Source: Salinimonas chungwhensis DSM 16280
GTDB taxonomy: Bacteria > Pseudomonadota > Gammaproteobacteria > Enterobacterales > Alteromonadaceae
Direction: 5' to 3'
Assembly (NCBI RefSeq): GCF_000378185.1
Contig: NZ_KB899376.1
Coordinates: forward strand, 834,357 to 898,356
Length of the DNA: 64,000 nt
Positions 37,355 through 47,407 of this stretch are shown piece by piece. Under the pieces are notes generated by a model. It was not told where the DNA came from and ran no database searches. It was given only the letters and a program-made list of their open reading frames with translations. The position numbers were made by a program, and so were the translations under genes. Each line of letters starts with the position of its first letter. Position 1 is the first letter of the stretch.

Positions 37355-38410
37355 ATGTTAAGGATTAACCGGGAAAATCTAAGAAAAAGCCATCAGGGGC
37401 CCTGGTTAGTCGTCGATTTACTCATGCTGGTTCTGCTGTTAATTAATCTCGGGTGGTTAATTTTTGATGCCTTGTATTCCACAGCATCAATGCAACATGT
37501 GCTATCTACTTATTTGCCCGCTGTCTACCGTGGTTATCAACCTGTCCATCAAAATTTTCTGCTTATTGATCTGGTTTTCATCGCCATATTTTTAACAGAG
37601 TTTTGTGTAAGATGGGCAGTATCTGTAGCGCAAAAAGAACATTTGCGCTGGTACTTTTTCCCGGTGTTACACTGGTACGATATTGTCGGGCTAATTCCGC
37701 TGACATTTACCCGCCTGTTTCGTTTTCTGCGTATATTTTCAATTTTACATCGATTGCATAAGTTCGAAATCATTGATTTAAACCGCACCCGCACCTACCG
37801 CTTTTTTGCGTTTTACTATGACGTGTTCGTAGAAGAGCTTAGCGACCGCATCGTGGTAAAAATTCTGGCCGATATTCAGGAAGATATCCGGGAAGGCTCC
37901 CCGCTGATTGATAAAATTACCGACCAGGTTCTGGCGCCGCGCCGCCCGGTGCTCACTCAATGGGTTGCCGGGGTTATGCAACATATGGGCAATGGCCTGT
38001 CAGATAACGAACAGGGCTCTGTTATTCGTGAACACGTTAAACAAAGCGTTGGCAAAGCAGTCAAGAACAACCAGCAGTTCAACAATCTGGCCTATTTGCC
38101 TGTGGTGGGAAAAACCATTGAAAATACACTGGAGCAAACCATCACCGATATCGTTACCGCATCGCTGATCAATTTGCTTAGCGATGTCAGTGATGAGCGT
38201 ATCAATGAATTTATCCAGTCAGGCGTAAAAGGTTATTCGCCCAAGACAGAAGCGCTGGACAAAGAAGTGTTGAAGGTAGTCGATGAATGTTTTGATTTGG
38301 TCAAAGCGCATGTGTCGCAACAGCGCTGGAAAGCGCACTTAAGTGGTAGCGCAAAAACCGTTCCCATGCCGGATGTCAATGAACACCCGGTCGACCCCAA
38401 TAAACAGTAA
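37355..38410 (+). CDS. Voltage-sensor-like membrane protein without a visible pore
   Basis: 351 residues. Four hydrophobic segments lie within about residues 18-140; the last has regularly spaced arginines (TRLFRFLRIFSILHRLHKF), as in an S4 voltage sensor. No S5-P-S6 pore follows. Instead there are about 200 soluble, helical residues (DRIVVKILADIQEDIREG, then QFNNLAYLPVVGKTIENTL). It could be a stand-alone voltage-sensor domain controlling a cytosolic module, or an unrelated four-helix protein. It starts eight bases after mltD and is probably co-transcribed. I do not recognise the C-terminal domain. Confidence 0.75.
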   Translation: MLRINRENLRKSHQGPWLVVDLLMLVLLLINLGWLIFDALYSTASMQHVLSTYLPAVYRGYQPVHQNFLLIDLVFIAIFLTEFCVRWAVSVAQKEHLRWYFFPVLHWYDIVGLIPLTFTRLFRFLRIFSILHRLHKFEIIDLNRTRTYRFFAFYYDVFVEELSDRIVVKILADIQEDIREGSPLIDKITDQVLAPRRPVLTQWVAGVMQHMGNGLSDNEQGSVIREHVKQSVGKAVKNNQQFNNLAYLPVVGKTIENTLEQTITDIVTASLINLLSDVSDERINEFIQSGVKGYSPKTEALDKEVLKVVDECFDLVKAHVSQQRWKAHLSGSAKTVPMPDVNEHPVDPNKQ

Positions 38411-38424
38411 CAGGCATGTTGCAC

Positions 38425-38904
38425 ATGAAGATGGCCCTTCGCATTCCCCCGGTGATTGTGCTGCTAATAGCAGGTGTGCTGCAACAGATCACTGATTTTT
38501 ACGCTGAGGGTGAGAAACATCGTGCAATGACGATTAGCGCTGTGCTGGTCTTTGTTATAGCTTTGTTTATCGGCATCCTTGCTATAGTACAGTTTCGGCA
38601 CCATCAAACAACCGTAGATCCCAGGTATCCTGACAGCGCATCGTCACTGATTACGCAGGGTATTTTTCGCGTCTCCCGCAATCCTATTTATCTGGCTATG
38701 GCGTTAGTGCTGACTGCGCAGTCACTATGGCTTTCGAACTGGCTCACACTTATTCCGCTATTCGTGTTCTGCATGTATATTCAGCACTTTCAAATTATTC
38801 CCGAAGAACACGCCTTACGTGCGCATTTCGGTAGCGCTTATAACCTCTATTGCCAGCGCACGAGGCGCTGGCTGGGAATAAAAACTACTGACGACGCCAG
38901 ATAG
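38425..38904 (+). CDS. Isoprenylcysteine carboxyl methyltransferase-like membrane protein
   Basis: 159 residues with four hydrophobic segments and the C-terminal ICMT/PEMT-type SAM-binding pattern: [16 protein letters not shown], then [28 protein letters not shown] with the conserved Glu-Glu. Bacterial members methylate small molecules or have no known substrate. I use the second ATG, three codons into the frame, because an AGG site is better spaced for it. It follows the voltage-sensor-like gene by a short gap, and its 3' end overlaps cysS (20 bases, convergent). Confidence 0.85.
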   Translation: MKMALRIPPVIVLLIAGVLQQITDFYAEGEKHRAMTISAVLVFVIALFIGILAIVQFRHHQTTVDPRYPDSASSLITQGIFRVSRNPIYLAMALVLTAQSLWLSNWLTLIPLFVFCMYIQHFQIIPEEHALRAHFGSAYNLYCQRTRRWLGIKTTDDAR

Positions 38905-40258
38905 TTCCCTCCGGGCCGTCTTCAAGCACAATGCCTCTGGCAGTTAGCGCATCACGCGCCTCATCGGCTGCTGCCCAGTTTTTACTGGCACGGGCGTCGT
39001 TACGCTGTTTGATTAACGCCTCAATTTCCGCGCTATCATCACTGCCACCCTGTAAAAAGACGTCTGGCTCTGACTGCAAAATGCCCAATATGCGACCAAG
39101 CGTTCTGAGCACACCGGCCAGGTGAGACGCCTCTTCAGTATCGGCTTTTTGCTTGTTCAGCGCTTTGGCGACATCAAACAATACTGACATCGCCTCTGGC
39201 ACATTCAGATCATCATTCATCGCCTGTTCAAAGCGAACAAGATACTCATTATCGTCGTCGATGACCTGCTCTGTGACCTCTACGCCCCGCAGCGCTGTAT
39301 ACAAGCGCTCCAGAGCAGCGCGTGCCTGGGTGATATTATCCAATGAATAACTTAACTGGCTTCTGTAGTGGGCGGAGATCAAAAAGAAACGAAGTGTTTC
39401 TGCATCGTGTTGTTTTAACACATCCCGTAAGGTAAAGAAGTTGCCCAGCGACTTAGACATCTTTTCATTGTCCACCTGCACCATCCCTGTATGCATCCAG
39501 GTGTTCACATAAGGCGTATCATAGGCACAGCACGATTGCGCCACCTCATTTTCGTGGTGGGGAAACATCAGATCGGAACCTCCGCCATGGATATCAAAAT
39601 GCTCACCAAGATGCTTATGATTCATCGCTGAGCATTCAATGTGCCAGCCGGGACGGCCACTGCCAAATGGTGACTCCCACGCCGGTTCGCCAGCTTTGGC
39701 CGACTTCCATAACACAAAATCGAGGGGATCATCTTTGCCTGCTGCAACATCTACCCGGGCGCCTGCGTTTAACTGTTCAAGGTTCTGTTTGCTTAGCCTG
39801 CCATAATCATCGTATTTACTGACATCAAACAACACATCTCCACTTTCAGACTGATACGCATAGCCTTTGTCGAGCAAGGTTTCGATGATAGTGATAATCT
39901 CTGGCATATGGTCGGTGACCCGCGGCTCCACATCAGGCTTTACCAGATTAATTGCGGCAAAATCCTCATGCATCATCGCAATAGTGCGCTCGGTCAACGC
40001 ACTGACTGTCTCGCTATTTTCATTGGCTCGCGCGATGATTTTATCGTCAACATCCGTAATGTTACGTACATATTTTACGTTGTAGCCCAGATGCCGCAGA
40101 TAACGCACCAGTACATCAAACGACAGGTAAGTCCTGGCATGCCCCATATGACTCAGATCATAGACTGTGATTCCACACACATACAACCCCACCTGCCCTT
40201 CATTGAGCGGTACAAAGCGCGCTTTTTCTCGGGTACGGGTATTGTAAAGGTGCAGCAT
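38885..40258 (-). CDS. cysS: Cysteinyl-tRNA synthetase
   Basis: 457 residues (E. coli 461). It charges tRNA-Cys. It starts [17 protein letters not shown]; the zinc Cys and HIGH-like motif are in [38 protein letters not shown] and the KMSKS motif [11 protein letters not shown] are present. AGGAA nine bases before this ATG sets the start; the long upstream open frame is not used. It is divergent from ppiB, as in E. coli. Confidence 0.98.
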   Translation of the reverse strand: MLHLYNTRTREKARFVPLNEGQVGLYVCGITVYDLSHMGHARTYLSFDVLVRYLRHLGYNVKYVRNITDVDDKIIARANENSETVSALTERTIAMMHEDFAAINLVKPDVEPRVTDHMPEIITIIETLLDKGYAYQSESGDVLFDVSKYDDYGRLSKQNLEQLNAGARVDVAAGKDDPLDFVLWKSAKAGEPAWESPFGSGRPGWHIECSAMNHKHLGEHFDIHGGGSDLMFPHHENEVAQSCCAYDTPYVNTWMHTGMVQVDNEKMSKSLGNFFTLRDVLKQHDAETLRFFLISAHYRSQLSYSLDNITQARAALERLYTALRGVEVTEQVIDDDNEYLVRFEQAMNDDLNVPEAMSVLFDVAKALNKQKADTEEASHLAGVLRTLGRILGILQSEPDVFLQGGSDDSAEIEALIKQRNDARASKNWAAADEARDALTARGIVLEDGPEGTIWRRQ

Positions 40259-40418
40259 CTTTTTATGTTCCTGTTCTGAATAAAAATCGGCGCAAAGTTT
40301 AGCACTGTCAGCAGGCAAGTCACAGTGTTTGTTCAGCCAGCTATTGTGCCGATTTATCTTTGTCTGAATTTGGGCTACCATAATCTCATTCTGACACCTT
40401 ATAGAAAGGCAAATTTAC

Positions 40419-40910
40419 ATGGTAACGTTAAAAACCAATTTTGGTGACATCAAGATAGAACTGTTTGAGGATAAAGCACCTAAGACCGTTGAAAACTTTA
40501 TTAACTACGTTAAAGAAGGTTTTTATGACAATACTGTCTTTCATCGGGTCATTGACGGCTTTATGGTTCAGGGTGGTGGATTTACCCCAGATATGGAGCA
40601 AAAAAATACCGGTGCCGCCATCGAAAATGAAGCAAATAACGGTATTGCTAACGAAAAAGGCACGCTGGCTATGGCTCGCACCAATGATCCTCACTCAGCC
40701 ACGTCGCAGTTTTTTATTAATGTAAAAGATAACGACTTTTTAAACTTTACCAGCGAATCGGTCAATGGCTGGGGTTACTGCGTCTTTGCTAAAGTGGTAG
40801 AAGGCATGGATGTTGTCGAAAAGATTAAAGACGTTAAGACCGGCAGTCATGGTTTCCATCAGGATGTGCCAGTAGAGCCTGTTATTATTGAAAAAGCAGA
40901 ACTGAATTAA
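40419..40910 (+). CDS. ppiB: Peptidyl-prolyl cis-trans isomerase B (cyclophilin)
   Basis: 163 residues, the E. coli PpiB length (164), with no signal peptide, so cytosolic. Cyclophilin residues are present: [33 protein letters not shown] (catalytic Arg in FHRV and Gln in VQGG), and [17 protein letters not shown]. It speeds proline isomerisation in folding proteins. It precedes lpxH on the same strand, the conserved cysS/ppiB/lpxH order. Confidence 0.97.
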   Translation: MVTLKTNFGDIKIELFEDKAPKTVENFINYVKEGFYDNTVFHRVIDGFMVQGGGFTPDMEQKNTGAAIENEANNGIANEKGTLAMARTNDPHSATSQFFINVKDNDFLNFTSESVNGWGYCVFAKVVEGMDVVEKIKDVKTGSHGFHQDVPVEPVIIEKAELN

Positions 40911-40925
40911 TCAGTCGACTCTTAG

Positions 40926-40946
40926 CCGGACAGTTTGCCTGTCCGG
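40926..40946 (+). terminator. Hairpin between ppiB and lpxH
   Basis: An 8-bp stem CCGGACAG / CTGTCCGG with a 5-nt loop, 15 bases after the ppiB stop. It has no T-run. It may reduce read-through or protect the ppiB message. Confidence 0.45.
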
Positions 40947-40975
40947 TGCTTATTAAACTTTCGCCTCAGTTGCTC

Positions 40976-41701
40976 ATGCCATTTACTTACTTCATTGCCG
41001 ACCTTCATCTTACCGCTGACAGACCTGACATTTCCGGATGCCTGTTTCGCTTTTTGAAAGAAGACGCGCGCGGGGCCGATGCTCTGTATGTGTTGGGTGA
41101 TCTTTTTGAGGTCTGGATCGGTGATGATAATGTCACGCCGTTCAATGACGCGGTGGCGAAAGCGTTTTATCATCTCAGCCAATCCGTACCAATATACTTT
41201 ATTCACGGAAACCGGGATTTTGCCATTCGCCAAAAGTGGGCGACGAAGGCCGGCATGACAATTCTTAATGAGCAGACGGTTATCGATTTATACGGTCAGG
41301 CAACGCTTATTACCCATGGTGACGAGCTTTGTACTCGCGATGTCGCGTATCAGAAATTCAGAAAAAAATCCCGCAGTTGGTGGTGGCCGCGCCTGATGCT
41401 GGCCATGCCGCTATGGTTCAGACGCCGTGTCGCTGAAAACGGTCGTAGGGAAAGCCGTGAAACGCAAAAACATCTGCATCAGGAAATCATGGATGTAACT
41501 CCTTCAGAAGTTACTGCTGTCATGGAGCAATATCACGTACAGCGACTTATTCATGGGCATACCCATCGACCTGCCATACATACTTTTACCGCGAACAGCT
41601 TGCCTGCTCAGCGTATTGTTTTGGGTGACTGGTATGAACAGGGTTCCGTACTAAAAGTCACGCCGAATTCCACAGACTTACAAACCAGAAACTTTTTGTA
41701 A
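40976..41701 (+). CDS. lpxH: UDP-2,3-diacylglucosamine diphosphatase
   Basis: 241 residues (E. coli 240). A calcineurin-like phosphoesterase that forms lipid X from UDP-diacylglucosamine in lipid A synthesis at the inner membrane. Metal motifs: FIADLHLTADRP, LGDLFEVWIGDD, FIHGNRDFAI, ITHGDELCTRD and LIHGHTHRPAIH. The start MPFTYFIADLHL is chosen by homology; ribosome signals are weak here and at an upstream GTG. Together with PagL this gives two lipid A genes in the window. Confidence 0.96.
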   Translation: MPFTYFIADLHLTADRPDISGCLFRFLKEDARGADALYVLGDLFEVWIGDDNVTPFNDAVAKAFYHLSQSVPIYFIHGNRDFAIRQKWATKAGMTILNEQTVIDLYGQATLITHGDELCTRDVAYQKFRKKSRSWWWPRLMLAMPLWFRRRVAENGRRESRETQKHLHQEIMDVTPSEVTAVMEQYHVQRLIHGHTHRPAIHTFTANSLPAQRIVLGDWYEQGSVLKVTPNSTDLQTRNFL

Positions 41702-41803
41702 TCATCAACATCGGCAAGTTTACAGCTCTCTGACGCTCATCAGACTAGTTTATATTCAATTAATGCTATACATTAAATTGTCTGAATTCACCTGAGTATT
41801 ATT

Positions 41804-42412
41804 ATGGCTAACACTATCTTTACGTTACCTTTTTTGCTCACTATTGCCATTGTAATCGTCTTGTTTGTTTTCGTCGCAGAGGTTATTGCTATTTTTTGCA
41901 ATACCAGCTTACTTGGACTGGATAAAACGTTTCCTGAAAATAACATCTCGCTTCAAAAAAATATGCCCTCCTTATTACACTGGACAGGTCTTGAACAAGC
42001 CCCTTTCCTGCTTTGGATGGTGACTTTTCTGAGCCTGTTCGTAATTGTGACTTTTGGCCTGAATATTATTGCCGTGTGGTTTACCGCTTCTGAGTTACCG
42101 CTGACGTTGCAGCTACTGCTATGTGGGGGCATTAGCCTGATCCTGTGTAAACGCTGTGTGCATTACCTGATACGGTTATTGTGGACTCTTCCACCTAAAC
42201 AGCAAACAGAGGACATGGCTGGACAGCATGCTGTGATTACTATGGGAATTGCCATTGCCAGGCAGCCCGCGGAGGCCCGAATCATCACCAGCCCCGATTG
42301 CCCAAGGTATCTGATGGTGGTGCCTGCAAACGACGCTGAGATACTCAGGCCTGGTGACATGGTCAGGGTACAAAACTGGGAGAATAACCGCTGGAAAGCG
42401 ACAAAAATTTAG
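41804..42412 (+). CDS. YqiJ-like inner-membrane protein with OB-fold/NfeD-type C-terminus
   Basis: 202 residues. Three hydrophobic segments (about 8-30, 67-92, 98-120) lead to a small beta-rich C-terminal domain (GQHAVITMGIAIARQPAEAR through GDMVRVQNWENNRW), the arrangement of E. coli YqiJ and NfeD-like partners of flotillins. No flotillin (YqiK/FloT) gene is adjacent, so its partner may be elsewhere. Role in membrane-domain organisation is inferred. It converges with the next gene, overlapping four bases. Confidence 0.78.
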   Translation: MANTIFTLPFLLTIAIVIVLFVFVAEVIAIFCNTSLLGLDKTFPENNISLQKNMPSLLHWTGLEQAPFLLWMVTFLSLFVIVTFGLNIIAVWFTASELPLTLQLLLCGGISLILCKRCVHYLIRLLWTLPPKQQTEDMAGQHAVITMGIAIARQPAEARIITSPDCPRYLMVVPANDAEILRPGDMVRVQNWENNRWKATKI

Positions 42413-43077
42413 TCTTTTGACCCTTCATTCTCTTTTTGCTCTTCATTTTGAGGAGCTTCCAGAGCCTGTTCCAGTTGGAGTAATTTTTTTGACCGCAGGT
42501 TTTGATGCAGATCGGAGTTAATATACGTGTACAAGAATAACAACAGGATAATTGGCGTAAAAATAAGCACCAACAACCACTCAAGAGAATTATACCCCCA
42601 CCGTCTGACTGCTACCGATTCTGTCTTACACCGTTTACGCAACGTATTAAGTCGAGCGTGCAAAAACATGAAAATGACCACCGAGCCTACAGAAACAATT
42701 ACACGATAAACTGTTTCTACCTCGATCACGCTGGCGACCGCAAAAAACAGCCCGCAAGAGAAAAATAGGCTCATCCAGAGATAGTCCAGAAGAGATGGCC
42801 AGCTTCGTATATTGAGACGTTTTTCAGCGCGTCGCAAATAAACAAAAAATCGCTTGAAGGCAATAGGCTGAACAATAAAAACTAACGGCACCAAAGACCA
42901 TAAAAAAGGCGTTATTTCATCGTCATCATTTACGGCACGTATGTCCCGGCTGGCGAGAAAAAACCATACAGGCAGATAAAGTCCCGCCGTGCAGAATACC
43001 AGTAATCCCTCAAGCACGCTAAGCCGCACAGGTGCTGTGGTATAGGGCGCATTTGCTTCATGTTGCGTGTTAGCCAT
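42409..43077 (-). CDS. Polytopic membrane protein of unknown function
   Basis: 222 residues with about five hydrophobic segments: LEGLLVFCTAGLYLPVWFFL, FLWSLVPLVFIVQPIA, YLWMSLFFSCGLFFAVASVI, VYRVIVSVGSVVIFMFLHA and LLVLIFTPIILLLFLYTYI. The polar C-terminal tail is Glu/Gln/Asn-rich (EAPQNEEQKENEGSKD). The N-terminal part resembles small DUF4234-like proteins in layout, but I cannot name the family. A single gene between convergent yqiJ-like and upstream miaE. Confidence 0.7.
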   Translation of the reverse strand: MANTQHEANAPYTTAPVRLSVLEGLLVFCTAGLYLPVWFFLASRDIRAVNDDDEITPFLWSLVPLVFIVQPIAFKRFFVYLRRAEKRLNIRSWPSLLDYLWMSLFFSCGLFFAVASVIEVETVYRVIVSVGSVVIFMFLHARLNTLRKRCKTESVAVRRWGYNSLEWLLVLIFTPIILLLFLYTYINSDLHQNLRSKKLLQLEQALEAPQNEEQKENEGSKD

Positions 43078-43196
43078 ACTATTGCCGAATCCTTAAAGAA
43101 ACAAAATTCTCCGCTAGACCGTTGCTCATTAATAACGTTTTAATCTTTCTATGTAGTTTAAAAGCCACTAACAAGTTCAGTTAGATAAACAAAAGG

Positions 43197-43976
43197 TTAT
43201 GCATATGCATTTTGCTGCACAACAGGTCTTCCGCTATGAAATTTAAAATCCTCGTCAGGCTCAGAAATAAGCAAGGCTTCTGCCTGCCCGAAAAATGCCA
43301 CACGTTCACTGATATCCTCATTGGCGATTTTCTGCGCCAATGCCAGATAATCCTCAAAATGGCGTGCTTCAGAACGTAACAGCGAGACATAAAATTGCCC
43401 AAGCTTTTCATCTACATGAGGCGCCAGCATGGCGAATCTTTCGCACGATCTTGCTTCTATATAAGCCCCACAGATGAGTTTATCTACTAACGCCTGAGGC
43501 TCATATGTTCTGACATGCTTTAACAACCCTTTGGCATAGCGGCTGGACGGCACATTTTTATACTCAATGTTGTACTCATGCATGATTTCAAGTACCTGAC
43601 AAAAATGGTGCAACTCTTCCTTGATAAGCAAAACCATTTTATCAATCAGTTCCTGACCATACAGCGAGTTTGATTTGGGCAGCATGGTTTTGCTGAGCCG
43701 ACCATTTGCAGATAGCATCGCTGCGTCACCTTTGTTGCGGTATACAAAATCTTCGTAAGGCTTGAGCCACTGCAACAAGGCCTGGCCGCTTTGTTCATCC
43801 ACCGCATAACGACGAATAAGAAACATGGCTGACTGTGCTGCTTTGAGCTCGCAGATAAGATGATCGGTAAGAACCACTGAAAGATTTTCGGGTTCCTGCG
43901 CCTTTTCAACCCAGCTTTGCGGTGTTTGTACCTGTAAAAAAGTGTTAATCGGCTGCAATAAGGAAGAATCAAACAC
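43197..43976 (-). CDS. miaE: tRNA-(ms2io6A)37 hydroxylase MiaE
   Basis: 259 residues, a ferritin-like di-iron monooxygenase that hydroxylates the isopentenyl group of ms2i6A at position 37 of tRNAs reading U-initial codons. The iron ligands fit EELHHFCQVLEIM and SEARHFEDYLALA (two ExxH motifs), plus LICELKAAQSAMFLIRRY and ARSCERFAMLAPH. GTG is the start; its ribosome site is weak. It requires oxygen, consistent with an aerobic bacterium. Confidence 0.93.
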   Translation of the reverse strand: MFDSSLLQPINTFLQVQTPQSWVEKAQEPENLSVVLTDHLICELKAAQSAMFLIRRYAVDEQSGQALLQWLKPYEDFVYRNKGDAAMLSANGRLSKTMLPKSNSLYGQELIDKMVLLIKEELHHFCQVLEIMHEYNIEYKNVPSSRYAKGLLKHVRTYEPQALVDKLICGAYIEARSCERFAMLAPHVDEKLGQFYVSLLRSEARHFEDYLALAQKIANEDISERVAFFGQAEALLISEPDEDFKFHSGRPVVQQNAYA

Positions 43977-44149
43977 GAAAGTTAAACACCCGTTTGACAG
44001 TAAATTTTAGTGGGTCGGATGATAGCACAACGGCTGTACGCAGTGCTATCCGGCATTTAGCAGCGAAAACCGTTACCGCGACTGACCCGATTGTTACATT
44101 CAATCGTTTTCATTAGTCACACTACAAATTTTCGTTCTGGGGTAAGGAT

Positions 44150-46630
44150 TTGGCTACAACGACGAAATCTTCCGATAAGAATATCGTGCTGGTGACAGGG
44201 GCGTCAGGATCGGTGGGAAGCGCACTATGCAACGCCCTTAAGTCTGAATTTCATCTAATCGGGCTGGATATTGTAGAGTCTGATAGTGCTGATGAAAGCT
44301 ATCAGTGCGACTTCACCTCCAAAGATTCCATCGCGCTGGCGCTGCGCAAAATCCGTGATAAACACGATGATGAAATAGCGTCAGTGATTCACCTTGCTGC
44401 CTACTTTGATTTCACCGGTGAGCCTAACCCACTATATGAAGAACTCAATGTACAGGGCACCGCTCATTTTCTGGACTTACTACAGGATTTTCATGTCGAG
44501 CACTTTTTCTACGCTTCCACTATGCTGGTTCATGAAGCTGGCGTCCCAGGCCAGAAAATTACTGAGGATACACCTATTGCCCCGGGTTGGGAGTATCCTC
44601 AATCAAAAGCCAATGCCGAAGAGGCAGTACGTGAACACCATGGCCATATTCCCTTTTCATTGCTTCGGCTGGCCGGACTTTACGATGAACATACGGCCGT
44701 ACCGACGTTAAGCTATCAGATAGCCAGAATTTACGAGCGCCAGCTCAAGAGCTGGGTTTACAGTGGCGATAAAATGGCCGGTCAGGCATTTTTGCATAAA
44801 GACGATATGGTCGCCTTGTTCCGGCAAATGGTGCTATCGCGCGGTTCGTTGCCCGAACAGAATGTGGTGCTTGCCGGAGAAGACTCTGTTATGGGCTATC
44901 AGGCCCTGCAAAACCGCATTGGTAATTTGATTTATGGGGAAAAAGAGTGGGAAACCATCGATATCCCACAATTTTTTGCTAAGCAGGGCGCGTGGCTTGA
45001 AGAAAAAACAGAACCCGTGGTTCCGGATGCGTTTGATCATGGAGAAAAGCCATTCATCAAGCCCTTTATGATCGACCTGGCCAGCGACCACTATGAGTTG
45101 GATCTCTCCAGAGTCAAAGACCAAACTGGCTGGGAGCCCAGCCATCATATCTATGATGAGCTGGCCAATCTTATTGATAATTTAAAGAACGACCCGCCCG
45201 CCTGGTATAAAGCCAATGGCATAACAATGCCCGACTGGATGCAGACATCCACGGAAAAAAAGGTGAACGCAGATACGATTCGGGAAAAGCACGAAGAAAA
45301 TTATAAGACCAGCCATAACAATTTTATCTGGGCCCACTTTATGAACATCGGGCTGGCTTTCTGGCTGTTCACGTCACCATTTTTGCTAGGGTATGAAAGT
45401 CAGGGCATGGTCGTCAGTGACATGATTTCCGGTGGCGCATTGCTGATTTTCGGGGCGTTGAGTCTCTCGTGGCGTATGAGCCTGGCCAGATGGGCTGCCG
45501 GGGCTGTGGGATTATGGGTGCTAAGCGCCCCACTGGTGTTTTGGGCGCCCACCGCCGCGGCCTATTTAAACGGCACGATAGTGGGGATGCTGATCATCGG
45601 CTTTGCAGTCTGTTCAAGGCCGACCCCGGGCGTTTCACTGATAGCTGCAGAAACTGGCCCAAATGTGCCTCCTGGCTGGGATTTCAATCCCTCCAGCTGG
45701 GTTCAACGGATGCCAATTATCCTGCTTGCTTTTGTCGGCTTTTTTATTTCACGCTATTTGTGTGCTTATCAGCTTGGTCATATTGACGCCGTCTGGGACC
45801 CTTTTTTCGCTGGTGCCGCCGGCAATGGAAAAAATGGTACGGAAGAAATTATCACATCCAAGGTTTCAGAAGCCTGGCCGGTGCCGGATGCCGGTCTTGG
45901 GGCGCTCACCTATGCGTTGGAAATACTTACAGGCCTGATGGGGTCGACCAGACGCTGGCGTACGATGCCGTGGCTGGTAATGCTGTTTGGCATCATGATT
46001 GTTCCACTTGGGGCAGTATCAATTTTCTTCATTATCATTCAACCTATTGTTATTGGAACCTGGTGTACTTTATGTTTAATCGGTGCAGCTGCTATGTTGA
46101 TTCAGATTCCCTACTCGCTGGATGAATTAGTCGCAACAACTGAGTTTTTATGGCGTCGCAAAAAGCAGGGTCGTCCATTATTGAGAATATTCTTTACCGG
46201 CGATACAGATGAAGGTAAGTGGCAAGGTGACGAACGTGAGTTTGAGCGTGGCCCGCTGATTGTTTTAAAAGATATGGTGATGGGCGGTGTCACCCTGCCC
46301 TGGAATCTGGCACTTTGCATTCCGCTTGGACTGTGGCTGATGTTTACCCGAGTCACGCTGGATGCCAGCGGCGGCATGGCCAACGCTGACCATATCATAG
46401 GAGCACTGGCGCTGACGGTTGTAATCACCGCCACTGCAGAGTCCGGTCGCGCAGTCCGTTATGGTCTCATCCCACTAGGAATGGCTTTGATGGCCGCACC
46501 GTTTGTGTACGAGGCAAGTATGCTGTCAATGGTATCAAGTCTGGTATGCGGGCCATTGCTGATTGCTCTGAGTCTGCGCAGAGGACCAATCTCATGCCGT
46601 TACGGCAAGTGGGAAAAAGCCATCGTGTAA
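44150..46630 (+). CDS. Fusion protein: NAD-dependent epimerase/SDR + SPW-type helices + VKOR-like domain
   Basis: 826 residues. Residues 1-370 are an extended SDR: TGASGSVGSA at 16-25, HLAAYFDF, and YPQSK as the catalytic Tyr-xxx-Lys. A linker leads to an SPW-repeat-like segment (HFMNIGLAFWLFTSPFLLGY and GLWVLSAPLVFW). A VKOR-like membrane domain follows (RYLCAYQLGHIDAVWDP, then GTWCTLCLIGAAAMLI with Cys639 and Cys642), and further SPW-like helices close the protein. VKOR domains make disulfides via quinones; the loop-Cys pair is incomplete here. The start is TTG. Function is unknown; the combination suggests quinone- or lipid-linked redox chemistry (inference). Confidence 0.85.
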   Translation: MATTTKSSDKNIVLVTGASGSVGSALCNALKSEFHLIGLDIVESDSADESYQCDFTSKDSIALALRKIRDKHDDEIASVIHLAAYFDFTGEPNPLYEELNVQGTAHFLDLLQDFHVEHFFYASTMLVHEAGVPGQKITEDTPIAPGWEYPQSKANAEEAVREHHGHIPFSLLRLAGLYDEHTAVPTLSYQIARIYERQLKSWVYSGDKMAGQAFLHKDDMVALFRQMVLSRGSLPEQNVVLAGEDSVMGYQALQNRIGNLIYGEKEWETIDIPQFFAKQGAWLEEKTEPVVPDAFDHGEKPFIKPFMIDLASDHYELDLSRVKDQTGWEPSHHIYDELANLIDNLKNDPPAWYKANGITMPDWMQTSTEKKVNADTIREKHEENYKTSHNNFIWAHFMNIGLAFWLFTSPFLLGYESQGMVVSDMISGGALLIFGALSLSWRMSLARWAAGAVGLWVLSAPLVFWAPTAAAYLNGTIVGMLIIGFAVCSRPTPGVSLIAAETGPNVPPGWDFNPSSWVQRMPIILLAFVGFFISRYLCAYQLGHIDAVWDPFFAGAAGNGKNGTEEIITSKVSEAWPVPDAGLGALTYALEILTGLMGSTRRWRTMPWLVMLFGIMIVPLGAVSIFFIIIQPIVIGTWCTLCLIGAAAMLIQIPYSLDELVATTEFLWRRKKQGRPLLRIFFTGDTDEGKWQGDEREFERGPLIVLKDMVMGGVTLPWNLALCIPLGLWLMFTRVTLDASGGMANADHIIGALALTVVITATAESGRAVRYGLIPLGMALMAAPFVYEASMLSMVSSLVCGPLLIALSLRRGPISCRYGKWEKAIV

Positions 46631-46796
46631 TGGTTATCGAGTACCAGGCTGCCATTTAACAGCACCCTGGTACTCGTTAACGTTCTTAACGCCTGCAACT
46701 TTGATTAATTTTTCAACTATTTTTATTGACTTAGCTGGTCTATAAGCGATAGGTTATTTGTTAAGCAGTTGTAAACAACCGTCACAGGGGCAGGTT

Positions 46797-47396
46797 ATGA
46801 TTCTGAATCATATATTAGGCATTTACACGCATCCCAGAGAAGAATGGGCTACTATCGACAAAAAGCATGAAAATTATGTTTATGCGCTAAGCCATATTCT
46901 GGTCATCGCACTCATACCTTCCCTGGTAACCTATTACTCCGCTACACAACTTGGCTGGAAAATTGGTGCCGGTGATACTATTCGTCTGACCGAACAGAGC
47001 GCGCTGATTGTCAGTATTGGTCTCTACGCAGGTCTCATACTGGGTGTGCTGGCATTAGCATTACTGGTCCGCGAGCTTGCGGCGATTTTTGATGCAAAAC
47101 CTACCTATACGCAGTCGCTGGAATTAGCCGCTTATACATCCACCCCTTTGTTTATGGTGGGCTTTGCCGGCCTTTATCCCCAGCTATGGTTTGTGATGAG
47201 TGTCGGATTAGTGGGGCTAACCTACTCGGTCTACCTATTGTACTCTGGGGTTCCCATTATTATGCATATACCTGAAGAGAAGGGATTTATTTACGCCAGC
47301 TCAGTAGTGACCTGCGGTCTGGTGTTACTAAGTGTTCTGATGGCAGCGACGATTATTGTCTGGGGATCGGGGTTCGGCCCGCAATTTCTTCATTAA
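46797..47396 (+). CDS. Yip1-domain inner-membrane protein
   Basis: 199 residues. It starts MILNHILGIYTHPREEWATI, the typical Yip1-family opening with Pro and Trp, followed by five transmembrane helices. The start is set by GGGGCAGGTT directly upstream; thirteen further codons upstream are open but unsupported. Bacterial Yip1 proteins have no established function. A single gene, ending 11 bases before the convergent DTW gene. Confidence 0.88.
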   Translation: MILNHILGIYTHPREEWATIDKKHENYVYALSHILVIALIPSLVTYYSATQLGWKIGAGDTIRLTEQSALIVSIGLYAGLILGVLALALLVRELAAIFDAKPTYTQSLELAAYTSTPLFMVGFAGLYPQLWFVMSVGLVGLTYSVYLLYSGVPIIMHIPEEKGFIYASSVVTCGLVLLSVLMAATIIVWGSGFGPQFLH

Positions 47397-47407
47397 TCAA
47401 CATGCCA

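Noticed and set aside
41804-42412. Flotillin operon
   Set aside because: Only the YqiJ-like partner is present; no flotillin gene lies beside it.
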